Of a stretch of 64,000 nt of DNA, positions 25,616-37,000 are shown piece by piece; position 1 is the stretch's first letter, and each line of letters opens with the position of its first letter. This stretch comes from Quillaja saponaria (lineage: Eukaryota > Streptophyta > Magnoliopsida > Fabales > Quillajaceae). The stretch lies in the NCBI GenBank assembly GCA_029379385.1, contig CM055617.1:8742001-8806000 (forward strand), written 5' to 3'. The translations under genes and the position numbers were made by a program. The notes beneath the pieces were generated by a model, which saw only the letters and a list, made by a program, of their open reading frames with translations, had not been told where the DNA came from and did not search any database.

Positions 25616-26091
25616 TATATATAAATATACCACGCATATATATCGATTTGTTAAAAGAAAAAATAAATTGATAATTATTAGAAATGGAACATGGTTTTAA
25701 AATCCCAATTAAATGACCAATCACACAAATTTTATAAAAAATAAAAAATAAATTGCTTGAAGAAACTTATTTAATTGTCTTATTTTGAAAGTTTTTTTTT
25801 TTTTCTCTTACCTAAATAGTGAAACGTGAACCAGAGTGTTAGGCCAACACATATGGGCTGGCTCCACCACGTACTTTCTCAACAATCCAGCCCAACTGTA
25901 CCCTAACACCTGAAAATTGCAAAAACCGTGATCATTCTTTTTATTAGATTCAAGCAGGGCCAGGCCATGCAAAAATTTAAACTTTCCCATACAATAAATA
26001 TTTTACATACAATAATTGAGCTGACATAAGGGACTTCAAATCAACAAACAAGGACCTTTCAAATAAATAATATGATTATGTTAATTAAGTC

Positions 26092-26600
26092 TGTTAATGT
26101 CAAAAGTTAGTCTGCACGGGTTACGAGAATGAATGAGTCTTGAAGTAGCCTTTTAGTAGTCTTTGTGGTCAAAGTGTTTCAACGGTATTCTGGCGACCTG
26201 GCGACCTGTTGGTCTCGTGTCCTGCAAATTAGATAACAGGGAGCCGAGTCCAGAGTGAACTCCCTAAATCCTCCGATGAGTAAGTCAGAAAGAGAAGAGC
26301 TAAAATGATGGGTAAAAAAGGGGAAATAACTTAAAGACTTTTTAACCTTTGATTTTTCTTACCATTCTCTGAGGAAACATGACATGTATATATATAGAGT
26401 AGAAGAGCACCTAGCACGGACTACCTGAACTGTTCAAGTTACCAAGTAGAAGGGCAACCGCCACGTGGCATGCTCTCATTGGATGTTATTATAATATATT
26501 AACATTAGTCCAAAAAAAAAAGGTCCCGATCAAAACAACGCAGAACGATCATCAAGGTCACCCACAAGGATCGAACTTTATCTAGCACGTACGGACAGCA
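26092..26600 (-). repeat. 3' LTR of the Tat element (right edge uncertain)
   Basis: On the minus strand a TATA box (CTCTATATATATACATG, about 26385-26400) is followed by a leader containing TCTGACTTACTCATCGGAGG and CTCGGCTCCCTG, then TTTGCAGG. Sequence of this kind is typical of the transcribed part of plant Ty3 LTRs. Homology to the OPT intron of unit 2 ends at about 26090, which sets the outer edge. The inner edge could not be fixed because no second LTR is present for comparison. Confidence 0.5.
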
Positions 26601-26811
26601 AGAAACAAAAGCGATTAAGTCATCGGTGACCAAATGTAAACCCGAGGCAAATCACACGTGGGTCTGGGTCAAACTTTTCATCGCTATTGGTGGTATCATG
26701 ACTCTTCGAATTTCAGGGTCGGGCTTTACACTGTTATTGGACGAAATTGTGGGTGTGCATTGGGACAGTGCCATGTGGTGTGGGTGCGGAGTGCGAGGGA
26801 AACCTTCGAGG

Positions 26812-26820
26812 CCTATATAA
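26812..26820 (+). promoter_or_regulatory. TATA box for the antisense ORF
   Basis: cctaTATAAGgctcccc lies about 190 bp before the antisense ORF. Between them are a splice-donor-like AG/GTATGAG (near 26944) and an acceptor-like TTATTCAG (near 26999) just before the ATG at 27004. This suggests a spliced leader. Confidence 0.45.
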
Positions 26821-27003
26821 GGCTCCCCAACCCCCACATTTGTGCCATACTTTGAGATTTCTGTAGCGAAGCTCTGCCAATTTGCGTTCAGCCAGCTCGA
26901 CTACTCGGGAGATAAAACTTTCTACACACCTTCCTTGATCACTAGGTATGAGCTTCTAAACTTGAAAACTTTTCAGAAATTTTTTATTCGTTATTCAGTT
27001 AAT

Positions 27004-29345
27004 ATGTCTAGTGAGGGAGGTTCTCCATCAGTCCCCGCCCTTCGATCTGTCAACTGGCCAACTAGCAGACTTGCACCATAGTGCCCAGTGGGCGAGGAGC
27101 CCTACTTACCGACCAGAGAAGGGAAAGGTTCTTCCTACCTTCCCTAGCTTATCATCCATTCACTGTCCTCAAGCTCAGATATCACCGAGTCTGGGAGCTT
27201 CGAGGTTGAAGACGAGGCCACTACTATGTCTCGCTTCTCCCCCGAAGGGGACAAGGATGAAGAATCTGACGATGATATGGCGATCTTCTAGCCTCAAACT
27301 AACATCACCTGCCGTGAACTGCCATAGAGAACGTCATAAGTGACCATAAGTTGGAGGTCGCGCGCAGGCGATATATTGAACTTGTTGGGGCCAAATTTTA
27401 CAAGGTCTGTCCTTACGGAGATCGCCCGAACATGTTTTGCTTCTATGAGGACTACTTGAAGGCCGGGGTTCGATATCCTTTCCACCCTTTTATCGTCAAA
27501 GTTCTGAACGCCCTAGGCATCTACCCAGCTCAGGTCGTTTTCAACGGATGGTAATTTTTGATCACCTTCATAAGCATCTGCCACACTTTGTAGATTCGCC
27601 AGTCCTTGATAGTGTTCAGGCATCTTCATCAAATTAAGAACATGTCAAGGGGGTGGATATACTTTTCTGCAAAGTTCGATCTCTACCAAGGACATCCCAA
27701 TAACAACAAACAGTGAAAACCCCGGTACTTTTTCTTTGAGGACTTATCGCCCCTACAAGTTTTGCGAACCTGGAAGTCTAAGAAACCTTCGAGGATGAAT
27801 CGGGTACAGTACAAGAAGTACTCTAAGATCCTCGTCTACAAGAAGTTTCAACGGGGTGAGCTGTTTAACACTACATTTTTTACTTCTGGCGTGATGCTGG
27901 CTAAGATGGGTTTATCCGAGCTAGATTTTGGTTCGCACTGCCCAACATTTTTATTTTACTGTTGAATGATATTTGAAAGTCACTGTTACTGAACCTTTGA
28001 TTTCTTGCTTTGTAGATATGGGTTTAACACCTGAACAGGAGGCCGTCGAGGTGAGGGCAGCAACAAGGCGACGTCTTGAGGCCTTAAGAGAGAATGCAGA
28101 AAAGGCTTCGACCTCGAAGGGTAAGAGGCAGGCAAAGGAAGCTGGGAGGTAGCTTAAAAAATGAAAACCAAGCTTGGCCTCCCAAAAAGACACATCCAAA
28201 GTATCCTCCTTCATCGCCCGGGCTCAAGAGGAGTCTCGGATAACGGAGCCAACAAGGGGCGTGTTTCCCTTGAGTAAATCCCTGTGGATGATCGTGAGAG
28301 GATGCCACCTCGTCCCAAATTGGGTCGCTTGCAAAAGAGGGTAAGGGTGGAGCCCTTCTTGAGGGAGCAAACCGGACTAGATGGCTTTTCACTGGCCAAG
28401 GTTCCGGATACATGTTTTCCTGGGCATCCCGGAGGATGCCTATATAAGTGACATCCCTAGTGCGGCATTTTCCATAGCGAAGAAGGACCTACCCTACCAG
28501 CGGACGCAGCTCTGATGGACGATCTACCGTTGGAGAGCGCTTTTATTACCGAGCTGTCTGCGGGGGTTGCAGGTATGGACGACCTTTTATAACTTGGTAT
28601 ATTTCATGTTTGTTGCTAGCATGTTTGTGTAATATTATTGTTGCTGATATTGTTGGTTGTAGTCTCTCCAATACCAGGCAGTCCTTGTATACCAAACTAA
28701 AGAAAGCCCAAGATGACGCCGAATAATCCACGAACAAGCTGCTCGGTACCAGTCAAGAGAACGAAAATTTAAAGACTCGGTTAATCCAAGCGGAAAAGGC
28801 CGAAGCTGAAGGGCAAGCTGCTTCGAAACAATTTAAGTCACTTCAAGCCGAAGTCCTGCATTTAGGGGCCGAGGTGGAAGGGTAGGCTCAACCAGTGTCG
28901 TGAGCAAAATGAGAAGGCAACTCGCCTTAGAGAAGAAATTGAACGGTGCCGGGCATTTGAATTCGAGGCGATCCGATTGAGGGAAGAGAAAGTCCAAGCA
29001 ACGGAAAGCCAAGCCCGTAAAGATGAGGAGATCGTCAGACAGAAAGCCGAATTAGAGGTATCCAAAGAGGAGGCCTGGACAGCCGTGGAGAATTTCAAAA
29101 ACTCAGACGACTATCGAAAGATGATTTATGATCACAACAGTTGTTTGTACGCTAATGGATAGGTGGGCTGTCGGGTGTGGCTAAATGAGCGTAACCCCTC
29201 TTTGGATATTTGTGAGGTAAAGTGGCCTGGCGAGGAAGAAGTCAAAGAGGAGGAAAGGCTGGCGAAGATGCTTGCTGAGGAAAAGTTGCTACGGGTGAGG
29301 GATCTGAAGACAAGGGCGTCGAGGACAGGGAGGTCGAGGCCATAG
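27004..29345 (+). pseudogene. Antisense ORF of the Tat element (putative gypsy-type transposon domain)
   Basis: It lies between integrase and LTR, opposite in direction to the pol genes. The best-preserved part, 27327-27560, encodes FYEDYLKAGVRYPFHPFIVK and NALGIYPAQVVFNGW. It continues after a stop with FLITFISICH, and then with SRGWIYFSAKFDLYQG at about 27640. This is the pattern of the plant domain called 'putative gypsy type transposon'. A charged, coiled-coil-like region follows at 28730-29110 (SQENENLKTRLIQAEKAEAE and EELEVSKEEAW-like heptads). Possible intron acceptors occur at about 28015 and 28663. In-frame stops show it is broken here. The function of this ORF is unknown to me. Confidence 0.6.
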
Positions 29346-29689
29346 AACTGGATACTGATGGCGTGGTTGAGGGTGAATAGAATGGAGATAATGACGCCGG
29401 GCGATAAGTAGTTCTAGGGACACTTGTAAATTTTTGTGATGGATGTAGAATTAAAATGATACTTTTATTATTATTTTTATTTTAATTTTACTGAGCATTT
29501 GACCCATCTTTATGATTGTGATTTGGCCAACTCTAAATTATAAGTCTGCGTAATGAACTTGTAAAATAAATAGGCGATCTACGTTAATAAGGTTTGAAAA
29601 TGTCCCGCGTAGGGTACAAGGTTGGATCTCATTTTAGAGTCCGCCTGTAGTCTTACAGAGTGAGATCTCGCTGCTAACTCCTTGCACCT

Positions 29690-30640
29690 CTTCCGGGTAA
29701 ACTTCGACGAAGGCTCGGACTGTAGGATTGAAACCTGGCGGCCTTACTTGCCTGGACCGAGAGCACCGGGGAGGTCGGGTTCCCTGTCAAGTTCGTTGGG
29801 TCGACCAGGTGAACCTCGACCGTTTTTACCCCCGGGTTTTGGCAATTTCTTGGGTGAACTCGGCGGAGGCTCAGACCGCAGGATTGAAACCTGGCAGCCT
29901 AGCTTGCCTAGGATCCGCGAGCACCGGGGAGGTCGAGTTCCCTGTCAAGGTCGTTGGGTCGACTAAGTGAACCTCAATTGTTTTTGCCCCCAGGTTTTGG
30001 CTATTTCTTGTACTTGGGATAAATCATTGTCGCCTGAAAAAAAGATTTAGATTTGACAACATTGAGATTTACAAAACAAAGCGATCTACATTAATGATAA
30101 TATTTTTTCAGATGTCTCGCATTGAATACAGTTCGAGGAGAGGGCAATTTGGTACGGACCTTCCCACGATTCCTTGAGTTTTCCTTCCTGAGCTTCCACT
30201 ATTGAATTGATTCCTTGACCGTTTTTACCCCCGGGTTTTAGGCGATTTCTTGGGTGAACTCGGCGGAGGCTCAGACTGCAGGATTGAAATCTGGCAGGCC
30301 TAGCTTGCCTGGACCACAAGCACCGGGTAGGTTGGGTTTCCTGTCAAGGTCGTTAGGGTCGACCAGGCTGAACCTTAACTGTTTTTGCCCCCAGGTTTTA
30401 GGCTATTTCTTGTACTTGGGATAAATCCCTGTCTCCTGAAAAAAGATTTAGATTTGCAACATTGAGATTTACAAAATAAAGCGATCTACATTAATGATAA
30501 TATTTTTTCAGATAGTCTCGCATTAAAACTATTCGGGAGAACTTTTACCGTTTCCGTTCTAATTTTGTAGGCCCCCGGACCTACAATGTTGGGCAATTTG
30601 GTGCGGACCTTCCCACTGATTCATTGAGTTTTCCTTCCGA
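29690..30640. repeat. Nested tandem repeats in the Tat 3' region
   Basis: A GC-rich unit of about 150 bp (aacttcgacgaaggctcgg / gcaccggggaggtcg / ccccgggttttggc) occurs three times, at about 29690, 29845 and 30240. A larger block of about 410-420 bp containing it, plus gcgatctacattaatgataa and the end of the integrase region (WEGPYQIA), is duplicated at 29810-30200 and 30217-30640. Such arrays between integrase and LTR are usual in Tat-lineage elements. Confidence 0.75.
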
Positions 30641-32965
30641 GCTTCCACTCTTGAACTGATTCAGTTTTAGAACAAAATCACCCTACTTGTAGAGGTCTCA
30701 GTTTCACCTTATCGTTAAAGTGTCGAGCTGTGGTTTGTTGATTGACGATCTGGTGAAAGCGAGCTTTCTCCCTAACCTCATCCAGCAAATCAAGGTTCGA
30801 TCTTATTTCGGTCTCATTGCTCTCCTCAGAATAGGCCTCAACCCTAGGGGATGAAACCCCTATTTCCACTAGTATGACCGCCTCCATTCCATAAGTCAGG
30901 TTGAAAGGCGTTTCTTCCGTGGCGATCTTCCATGTAGTGCTGTATGACCATAAGACCTTATGTAGGTGTTCTTTCCAGTGTAACTTATTCCGATCTACCT
31001 TTTTCTTCAATCCTTCCAGAAGTATCTTGTTAACAGCTTCTACCTGGCCATTGGCCTGGGGGTAGGCTACAGACGAAAAGCGTAGGTCAATTCCCAGTTC
31101 TGAGCACCAGGATTTACTAGGTCGACAGTCAAACTATCTTCCATGATCGGTAACTATGGCTTTTGGTATTCCAAAATGACAGATGATGTGTTTCCACAAG
31201 AACTTCTCCACGACTTTGAAACTAATTGAGGTCGTCGGCTCTGCTTCAGCCCATTTGGTAAAGTAATCACAAGTTACCAAAATGAACTTTTTGACCTTTC
31301 CAGTTCTTCCCCCAAGAAAAATTCCTAGGATGTCCAAACCCCATATAGTGAAAGGCTAAGGACTGATGATGGATGTTAGTCTGTTCGGGGGTAGCCTTGG
31401 CACCCTACTCGACCTCTGGCAATTATCACACTTCTTCACCCACAAATGGGCATCCTCTTGAAGGGTAGGCCAAAAATACATCGCTCTCAAAACTTTCTGC
31501 GGCAAAGCTCTGTGACCAATATGCGCTCCACAAACACCCCTGTGCACTTCATCCAAAACATATTCTGACTCTTCCTGGGACAGGCATTTCATATACGGCG
31601 AGTATAGGACCGCCTGTACAAACGGTCACGTATCTTGCAATATCTTGCAGCTCTTCTTTTGACAATTTTGCTTCGACTATACCCGAAGGGAGCCCACCCG
31701 ATTTTATATAATCCACCAGGGAGTCATCCATGATGGACCCGATGTGGCGACAGCCAAAGTCTCAGACTCCTCATAACTCGGTTTCTTCAAGGTATGGATT
31801 CGAGCCTTCATCTTATCACATCCGTGGAGCCTGGAGAGCTCATCCGCTCGCCAATTCGTATTCCTTGGTATGTGATGTACTATTACTTTCGTAAAATGGC
31901 TGATAAGTTGTTTCATCTTTTCCAGGATTTTGGATCATGGCGATCTCCCTTGCTATATACTCGCCCGTTATCTGCTTCACCACCAACTGAGAATCACAAA
32001 AAACCCTTAATTCATCTGCTCCAGTTGCTCTGGCCCATGGGAAACCCAAAATCAGAGCTTCGTACTCGGCTACATTGTTGGAGGTGGGGAAGTCAAACTT
32101 TATGGCGCACTCCTTGACTTGGCCGTCCGGGAGCCTCAGAGTTGCCCTTGCTCCACTGCCAATGCTTATTGGACGACCCATCCACGTACAACAACCAGCC
32201 TTTGTACTCAGCGCTTGCAATATTTAGGTTGCCTCGTAGTTTCACCTAAACCCGAAGTTTCACCCGAAAAATGTACACTCCACGATGAAGTCTGCCAGTG
32301 CTTGGGCTTTAATAGGCCGTTCTAGGGCTGTATCGTATGTCAAACTCGCTCCAGTTAGACCAACCATCGAACCTATTCTTTCGAGGTATTGGGCTTGTGC
32401 AATGTCTTCTTTAGGGGCTGGTCGGTCCTGACCTCCACACTATGGGCTTGGAAGTAGGGCCTTAGCTTCCGAGCTGAGGTTACCAAAGCCAAAACTATTT
32501 TCTCGATATGCGGATACCTTATTTTTGCCCCTTGGAGGACTAGGTTAGTGTAATATACAGGCTGTTGTTGACAACCGTCCTCCCTACGTAACATCGAACT
32601 AACAGCTACAATAGATGCACCTAGATAAAGAATTAGTACCTCGGCCCTCTACCGGTTTGCCTAACACTGGAACCACGGCCAAATACTCCTTTAACTGTTG
32701 AAAAGGCACCTCACACTCGTCATCCTATGAGAATGCTTTCTTCAAAGTTTGAAAAAATGGGAAGCATATATCCGCGGATTTAGACATGAATCGTGCCAGG
32801 GCTGTGATTCGACCCGTTAGTCTCTGCACCTCCTTGGTCGACTTGGGACTTTGGATACCGAGGATGGCCATGATCTTTGAGGGATTGGCCTCAATTCCCC
32901 TTGCAATTATCATGAAACCAAGGAATTTGCCCGCCAAGAGCCTAAATGTACACTTCCATGTCATA
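30110..32965 (-). pseudogene. Tat pol remnant: RT, RNase H, second RNase H, integrase
   Basis: In coding order: end of reverse transcriptase with KCTFRLLAGKFLGFMI (about 32960-32900); RNase H with YYTNLVLQGAKIRYPHIEKI and LRPYFQAHSVEVRTDQPL (about 32550-32400); a second RNase H with NNVAEYEALILGF and DSQLVVKQITGEY (about 32080-31960); integrase zinc-binding HHCC region with CDNCQRSSRVPR (about 31440); integrase core with VTCDYFTKWAEAEP (about 31270), IVTDHG (31150) and GQVEAVNKILLEGLKKKVD (about 31040, carrying the Glu); and C-terminal WEGPYQIA (30150). The parts sit in several frames with stops between, so no polyprotein could be made. Confidence 0.8.
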
Positions 32966-32973
32966 TATATATA

Positions 32974-33262
32974 CTAGCCTCAATGCACGCCCAAGGAAAT
33001 GGTCAGAATTTATTTTTTGTTCTTTAAACATGTTTGAGATATTTTTTAAGATAAAAAAAGACAATAATTTAAAAAAAAAAGATATTTCAAATTTAGCTAT
33101 AAATTATTTTTAAAAAGTAACTTGAGGTGCGTACTTGTAAGTTAGTTAGCTTTTTTTAATTATTTTTTGGATTTTTAAAATGAAAAATCTAAACATTTAT
33201 ACATATGAAATAAATAAATTTATTCATAAAGTAGGATATCATAAGATTTAGAATAGTATAGA
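32974..33262 (-). mobile_element. Short non-autonomous Helitron
   Basis: On the minus strand it opens A/TCTATACTATTCTAAATC at 33262 and closes GGGCGTGCATTGAGGCTAG/T at 32974. The 5' end matches the elements at 8161 and (in part) 7619, and insertion is between A and T. It sits exactly where the truncated Tat element meets sequence homologous to 46425. Confidence 0.6.
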
Positions 33263-34068
33263 TTTATTCTTCTTCGAAGATGGTTGTGTTCTCACTATTT
33301 TAAAGTTGAAAATAAAAGCAGATGTTTTTGTAACAATATTGAAAGTCACCAAATCAACTTAATCGATGTTACACTAAATTATATATTAATAATGTAATCA
33401 AATATGAAAGACTAAATGACATAATGTTTTTAAAGTATCTCTATTTTTTTTTAATTTAAAAAATAATAATTTTTAGATCAATTTAATCTCATAAGTTTTA
33501 AAATATTTGTAATGTCTTTCATCATCTTAAAACTGTTAGAATTTGGACAAAAATATATGATTTGGCTTAAACTATTATATTTAATGTCACATATACACTT
33601 GTTGGGAAAAATAAAATAAAAATTATGCTTATAGGATTAATTTTTTGTCAATTTCATTATAAAATGTTCAAATAAACACAAATCCTAATTTCATGTTTTT
33701 AGACAAAGATGATGTAGAGGGAGTGAGAAAGAAAATTTTAACTTTTTTATTTTATATATTATTTTAGCTATACATGTAGTAAAAATATTATATTTAAAAT
33801 AACATTGATAATTTTTATTTAAATTATTATCAGAGGTTGACTGTTCAGATATTGCAAATGTTTTGAAAATTACAAAATAAAATTCAAATTTACAAAATAT
33901 AATAATATTTGAAGACGTCTATACTTGAATTTACTAAATAAAACAGGACAAGTCAAAATATTGTACAAATTTACTGTTTATATATGAATGATCGAATTCA
34001 AATTCTAATATAACAATTTGGATGTAATATTTATTATTTACTTGAACGACAAAAATAATGTCAGTATT
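33263..34068. repeat. Unit 1 right end, paralogous to 46425-47188
   Basis: This non-coding stretch aligns with 46425-47188 through blocks such as tgtgttctcactattttaaag, atgatttggcttaaactatt and acttgaa-gac-aataatgt. The match ends at 34068 / 47188, which marks the tandem duplication junction. No gene is present. Confidence 0.75.
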
Positions 34069-37000
34069 GCTGCGTTGGAAGCCATAGCCAAAGCTTCCGA
34101 GGAGAGAGTTCCAAATATAGTTCTCTACAATTACCCTTCATTTTCCGGAGCATTCTCGGCTCTTTTTGTACGCCTCTTCCATACTCGTCTCAATCTTCCT
34201 TGTCTTATCTTGCCCTTCTCTTCAGTTGAACCTATCAGGTGCAATTTCTATACCTTTCTTTTTCCTCTCTCTGAACATGGATTTTTTCCAATTGGAGCTT
34301 CAAATTTGTAGTTTTAGGACAGTTTTAAGTTTTTCTTTAGGTATTTTTTAGCTGGGAATTTAGTGATGTTTGTAGTTATTATTCTTATTGTTCTATTTTG
34401 TTGTCATCAGATAGTAGGGAAAGGAGAGGCTGAAAAAAATTCAATATTGTGGACTGCAGATTTTTATTGCAAAGAAAATTAAATCTCAAATTCATTGTTT
34501 TCTCTTAGTTAAAGTGAGCAGCTTAGTTTGAAACATTTTGTCCATTCCTCTCAATACTGCTTATCTGTCATGCTTTCAAATATACTATTGGGTTTTTAAA
34601 AATTTTGCAATATTTTAATGCTTCACTCAAATATAGTTTTCATCTCCTTTTGCTACTCCTTGTTATTTGTAGTAACCATATATTTCCTCAAATAGAGAAA
34701 ATAATATCTATATTATGACAGGGTTGAAGATTTGTACATTGAAGGCCTCGAGAGATGCTATCTGCTTGACTTCCTTGCTCCAAAATTTGCTATAGAGATT
34801 TCAATGAGATCAACATGCGAGTAAGCTAAGTTCAAATAGTTTGACCATTGATTGATTGATTCATTCCTTTTCAAGTATCCTTAAGTGTGTATGTCATGAT
34901 CTCGTTGTTTTCTATTCAAGTGCATTTAGCTTTGAGAATATCTTACCTTGTTAATTTGTTAGGGTAATTGGTTTTGATCACTGCAAATCAGTACTACCAC
35001 ATATTCCCTCTGCCAAGGATTGTCCTGAGAACCTCACATTTCATTTCAACATGGAGAAGAGTAGCTCTAATGCAGTATATAATAATTTTATGCGAAACCT
35101 GCAAATATTGTAGTTCCTGATGTAAGTTGAAGCTAGATTGTTCTCCTTTTTCATTGAGCTGAGTAGCATCTTGCATTTAGTTGGCTGAGATAATAAGATG
35201 GCTGTTTTATTGCATTTATTAAGGGTATGGTCGCGAGTATGGTGGACTCAAAAGAAAAACATCGTGTGGAATTGATTCTTAAGTATATTGAGGATGGAGA
35301 TCTTCGTAGATGGAGCATGCCAGACATTAGGGCCTTTAATATTGGACTTAGTGAATGTCGCTCCATATGTAACTGCATCACTAATCCATACATGTATGAG
35401 CAGGTTTGTTAATCCAGAGATCATTTCCTCTTTCTTAATTGTTTTTAGTTGGTTGTTGCATGCCAACACAGCTTTCTGTTTCGTTGATAGAATACAGAGG
35501 TGCAGAAGAAAAAAAAGGATTTAAATCTAAACTCTATCTCATTGTTTCAATGAGGTCAAAACTAATTTATTTTATTTATACACTCTGAGAAAATTCTTCA
35601 CTTTCAGATAATTACATTTAAAAAGTATCATGCATGATGCACATCAATTTTTAATCCAGGAAGACAAAATTTCAGGAAGTTCTTAATATCCATTTAAACT
35701 TTTAAGGCAGTGATTAAAATCAGCCATCTATTTGTACTCTTACTTTTGAAGAAGAGAGAATAATTTGATAATTATTTCCGTGATCTATAATAGGAGTCTG
35801 AAGTGGTTTGGAGTGAGCAGAACAATAAGAATCTTTTTCAGCTTCCTGGACGAGAATTCTCTGAGACCTATGGCACACATGTTCTGTTGCTTAGCAGAAT
35901 TCTTACTGTGTGATATTGCTCAATATCTATCTCTAGACTCTACTATACTGCCTCCAATTTTTTTCTGCATATGCAGTCCTAGTTTTTGTGTCTGTGCTGC
36001 AGTGTCTATAACCTTTCTAACATGTCCGTCTTGCAGTTGTTGGAGTTAACTTATGAGGATTTAGTTGCTAAGGGAAATTCTTACCTTTCATCCTGCCAGA
36101 ATGCTGCAACTGAATTGCTAGATAAGGTTTTCAAAGTTCGGTTTGGCAGGGGATTTTATGGAGAGTGTCTGGTAGTAAATATCTCCATTCTAATTGTCGT
36201 TCCTATGCTATTATTTGTAATTAACTTTTTTTAATTATCCCACTTTGTTAAGTAAACTCAACTAAGCCTTAAATCCCAAACTAGTTGGGGTCAGCTCCAT
36301 CTTTTTCCTCTGTTCGCATTCATCCAAGGCGTATCCTTCTCAAGGACTTCTAAGTATAAAATTTAAATTTCTCTTGTGAACTGTTTGTTGGCAGTTTTCC
36401 TCTTAGATATTTTCCCAACAATGCTAGTAACTAGTAACTGAACATGCAAATGGTATAGCATCACATCCTGGACTGTTTGTTTCTGGCAAGCTTTGTATTA
36501 TCTTTTCATGGTTTAGGGAGTTAGAGCTGATGGGAATTCCAACTTTAGTTACGAAATTGGACAGTTTCTTAGTTCAAAAAGTGCTGCTGCTGGTCTAAGG
36601 TAATTTACTCAGAAGAGTGTTACTCAGCTTCTTTATCCCCCGAGTTTGTTATCATTATCAAAATGGTATTTAACAAGTTTGTGCGCATATATATATATAA
36701 ATATATATATATTCTGTGTAGATATTAGAATGTTAAAGAGGTTTTTAGTTGTCGTAGGATTTGATTCTGGTAATTTTGCCTTTCTTTTGCCAACTTGTTG
36801 CTAGCGTTTTTTCCTCTGAAAGTCTTGAGACATGATTAGAAAGCGGCTTCCACTCAGCGAGTTTCAATTTGGGGAAAATAAAAGAAAATATCTGATGCTG
36901 TGAGTTCATATTTGATTCCAAAATTTCTGACTGGACAAACTAAGTTTTAATTTGATCATATGATACAAAGCTGATAAGTTATTGGTTTTAATACACTTGA

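Larger units (their letters stand above)
19802..25908 (-). pseudogene. Oligopeptide transporter (OPT), copy 1, degenerate
   Basis: Exons 2 to 6 are recognisable by alignment to the intact copy at 39296-45099: exon 2 about 25810-25908, exon 3 22679-23245, exon 4 22056-22309, exon 5 remnants 21535-21830, exon 6 19802-20396. Exon 1, with the NPG motif, is absent; the homology stops near 26090, where a retrotransposon begins. Exon 3 has three 1-nt insertions and exon 4 one. Exon 5 is partly duplicated and lacks its 5' part. Exon 6 has a TGG-to-TAG stop, a 2-nt insertion and further stops (for example after IFNFFGFR), and the normal stop codon is lost. Introns hold a solo LTR and a Helitron. It cannot make a transporter. 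Confidence 0.88.
26092..32965 (-). mobile_element. Ty3/gypsy retrotransposon, Tat lineage, truncated
   Basis: Read right to left it contains the end of reverse transcriptase, RNase H, an additional RNase H of the archaeal type, integrase, a block of tandem repeats, an ORF on the opposite strand and one LTR at 26.1-26.6 kb. The second RNase H before integrase and the antisense ORF before the 3' LTR are hallmarks of the Tat lineage of plant Ty3 elements. The 5' LTR, gag, protease and most of reverse transcriptase are missing: the element stops at about 32965, beside a small Helitron. It replaced the DNA that held exon 1 and the promoter of OPT copy 1. Stops and frameshifts throughout make it defective. 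Confidence 0.75.

Noticed and set aside
26626..26855. Overlapping open frames on both strands near 26.7 kb.
   Set aside because: They lie in the LTR/antisense-promoter region of the Tat element; the higher GC content explains the lack of stops.
29682..29970. Two overlapping frames of 80-94 codons rich in Gly, Pro and Arg.
   Set aside because: They fall entirely in the GC-rich tandem repeat of the Tat element and have no protein features.
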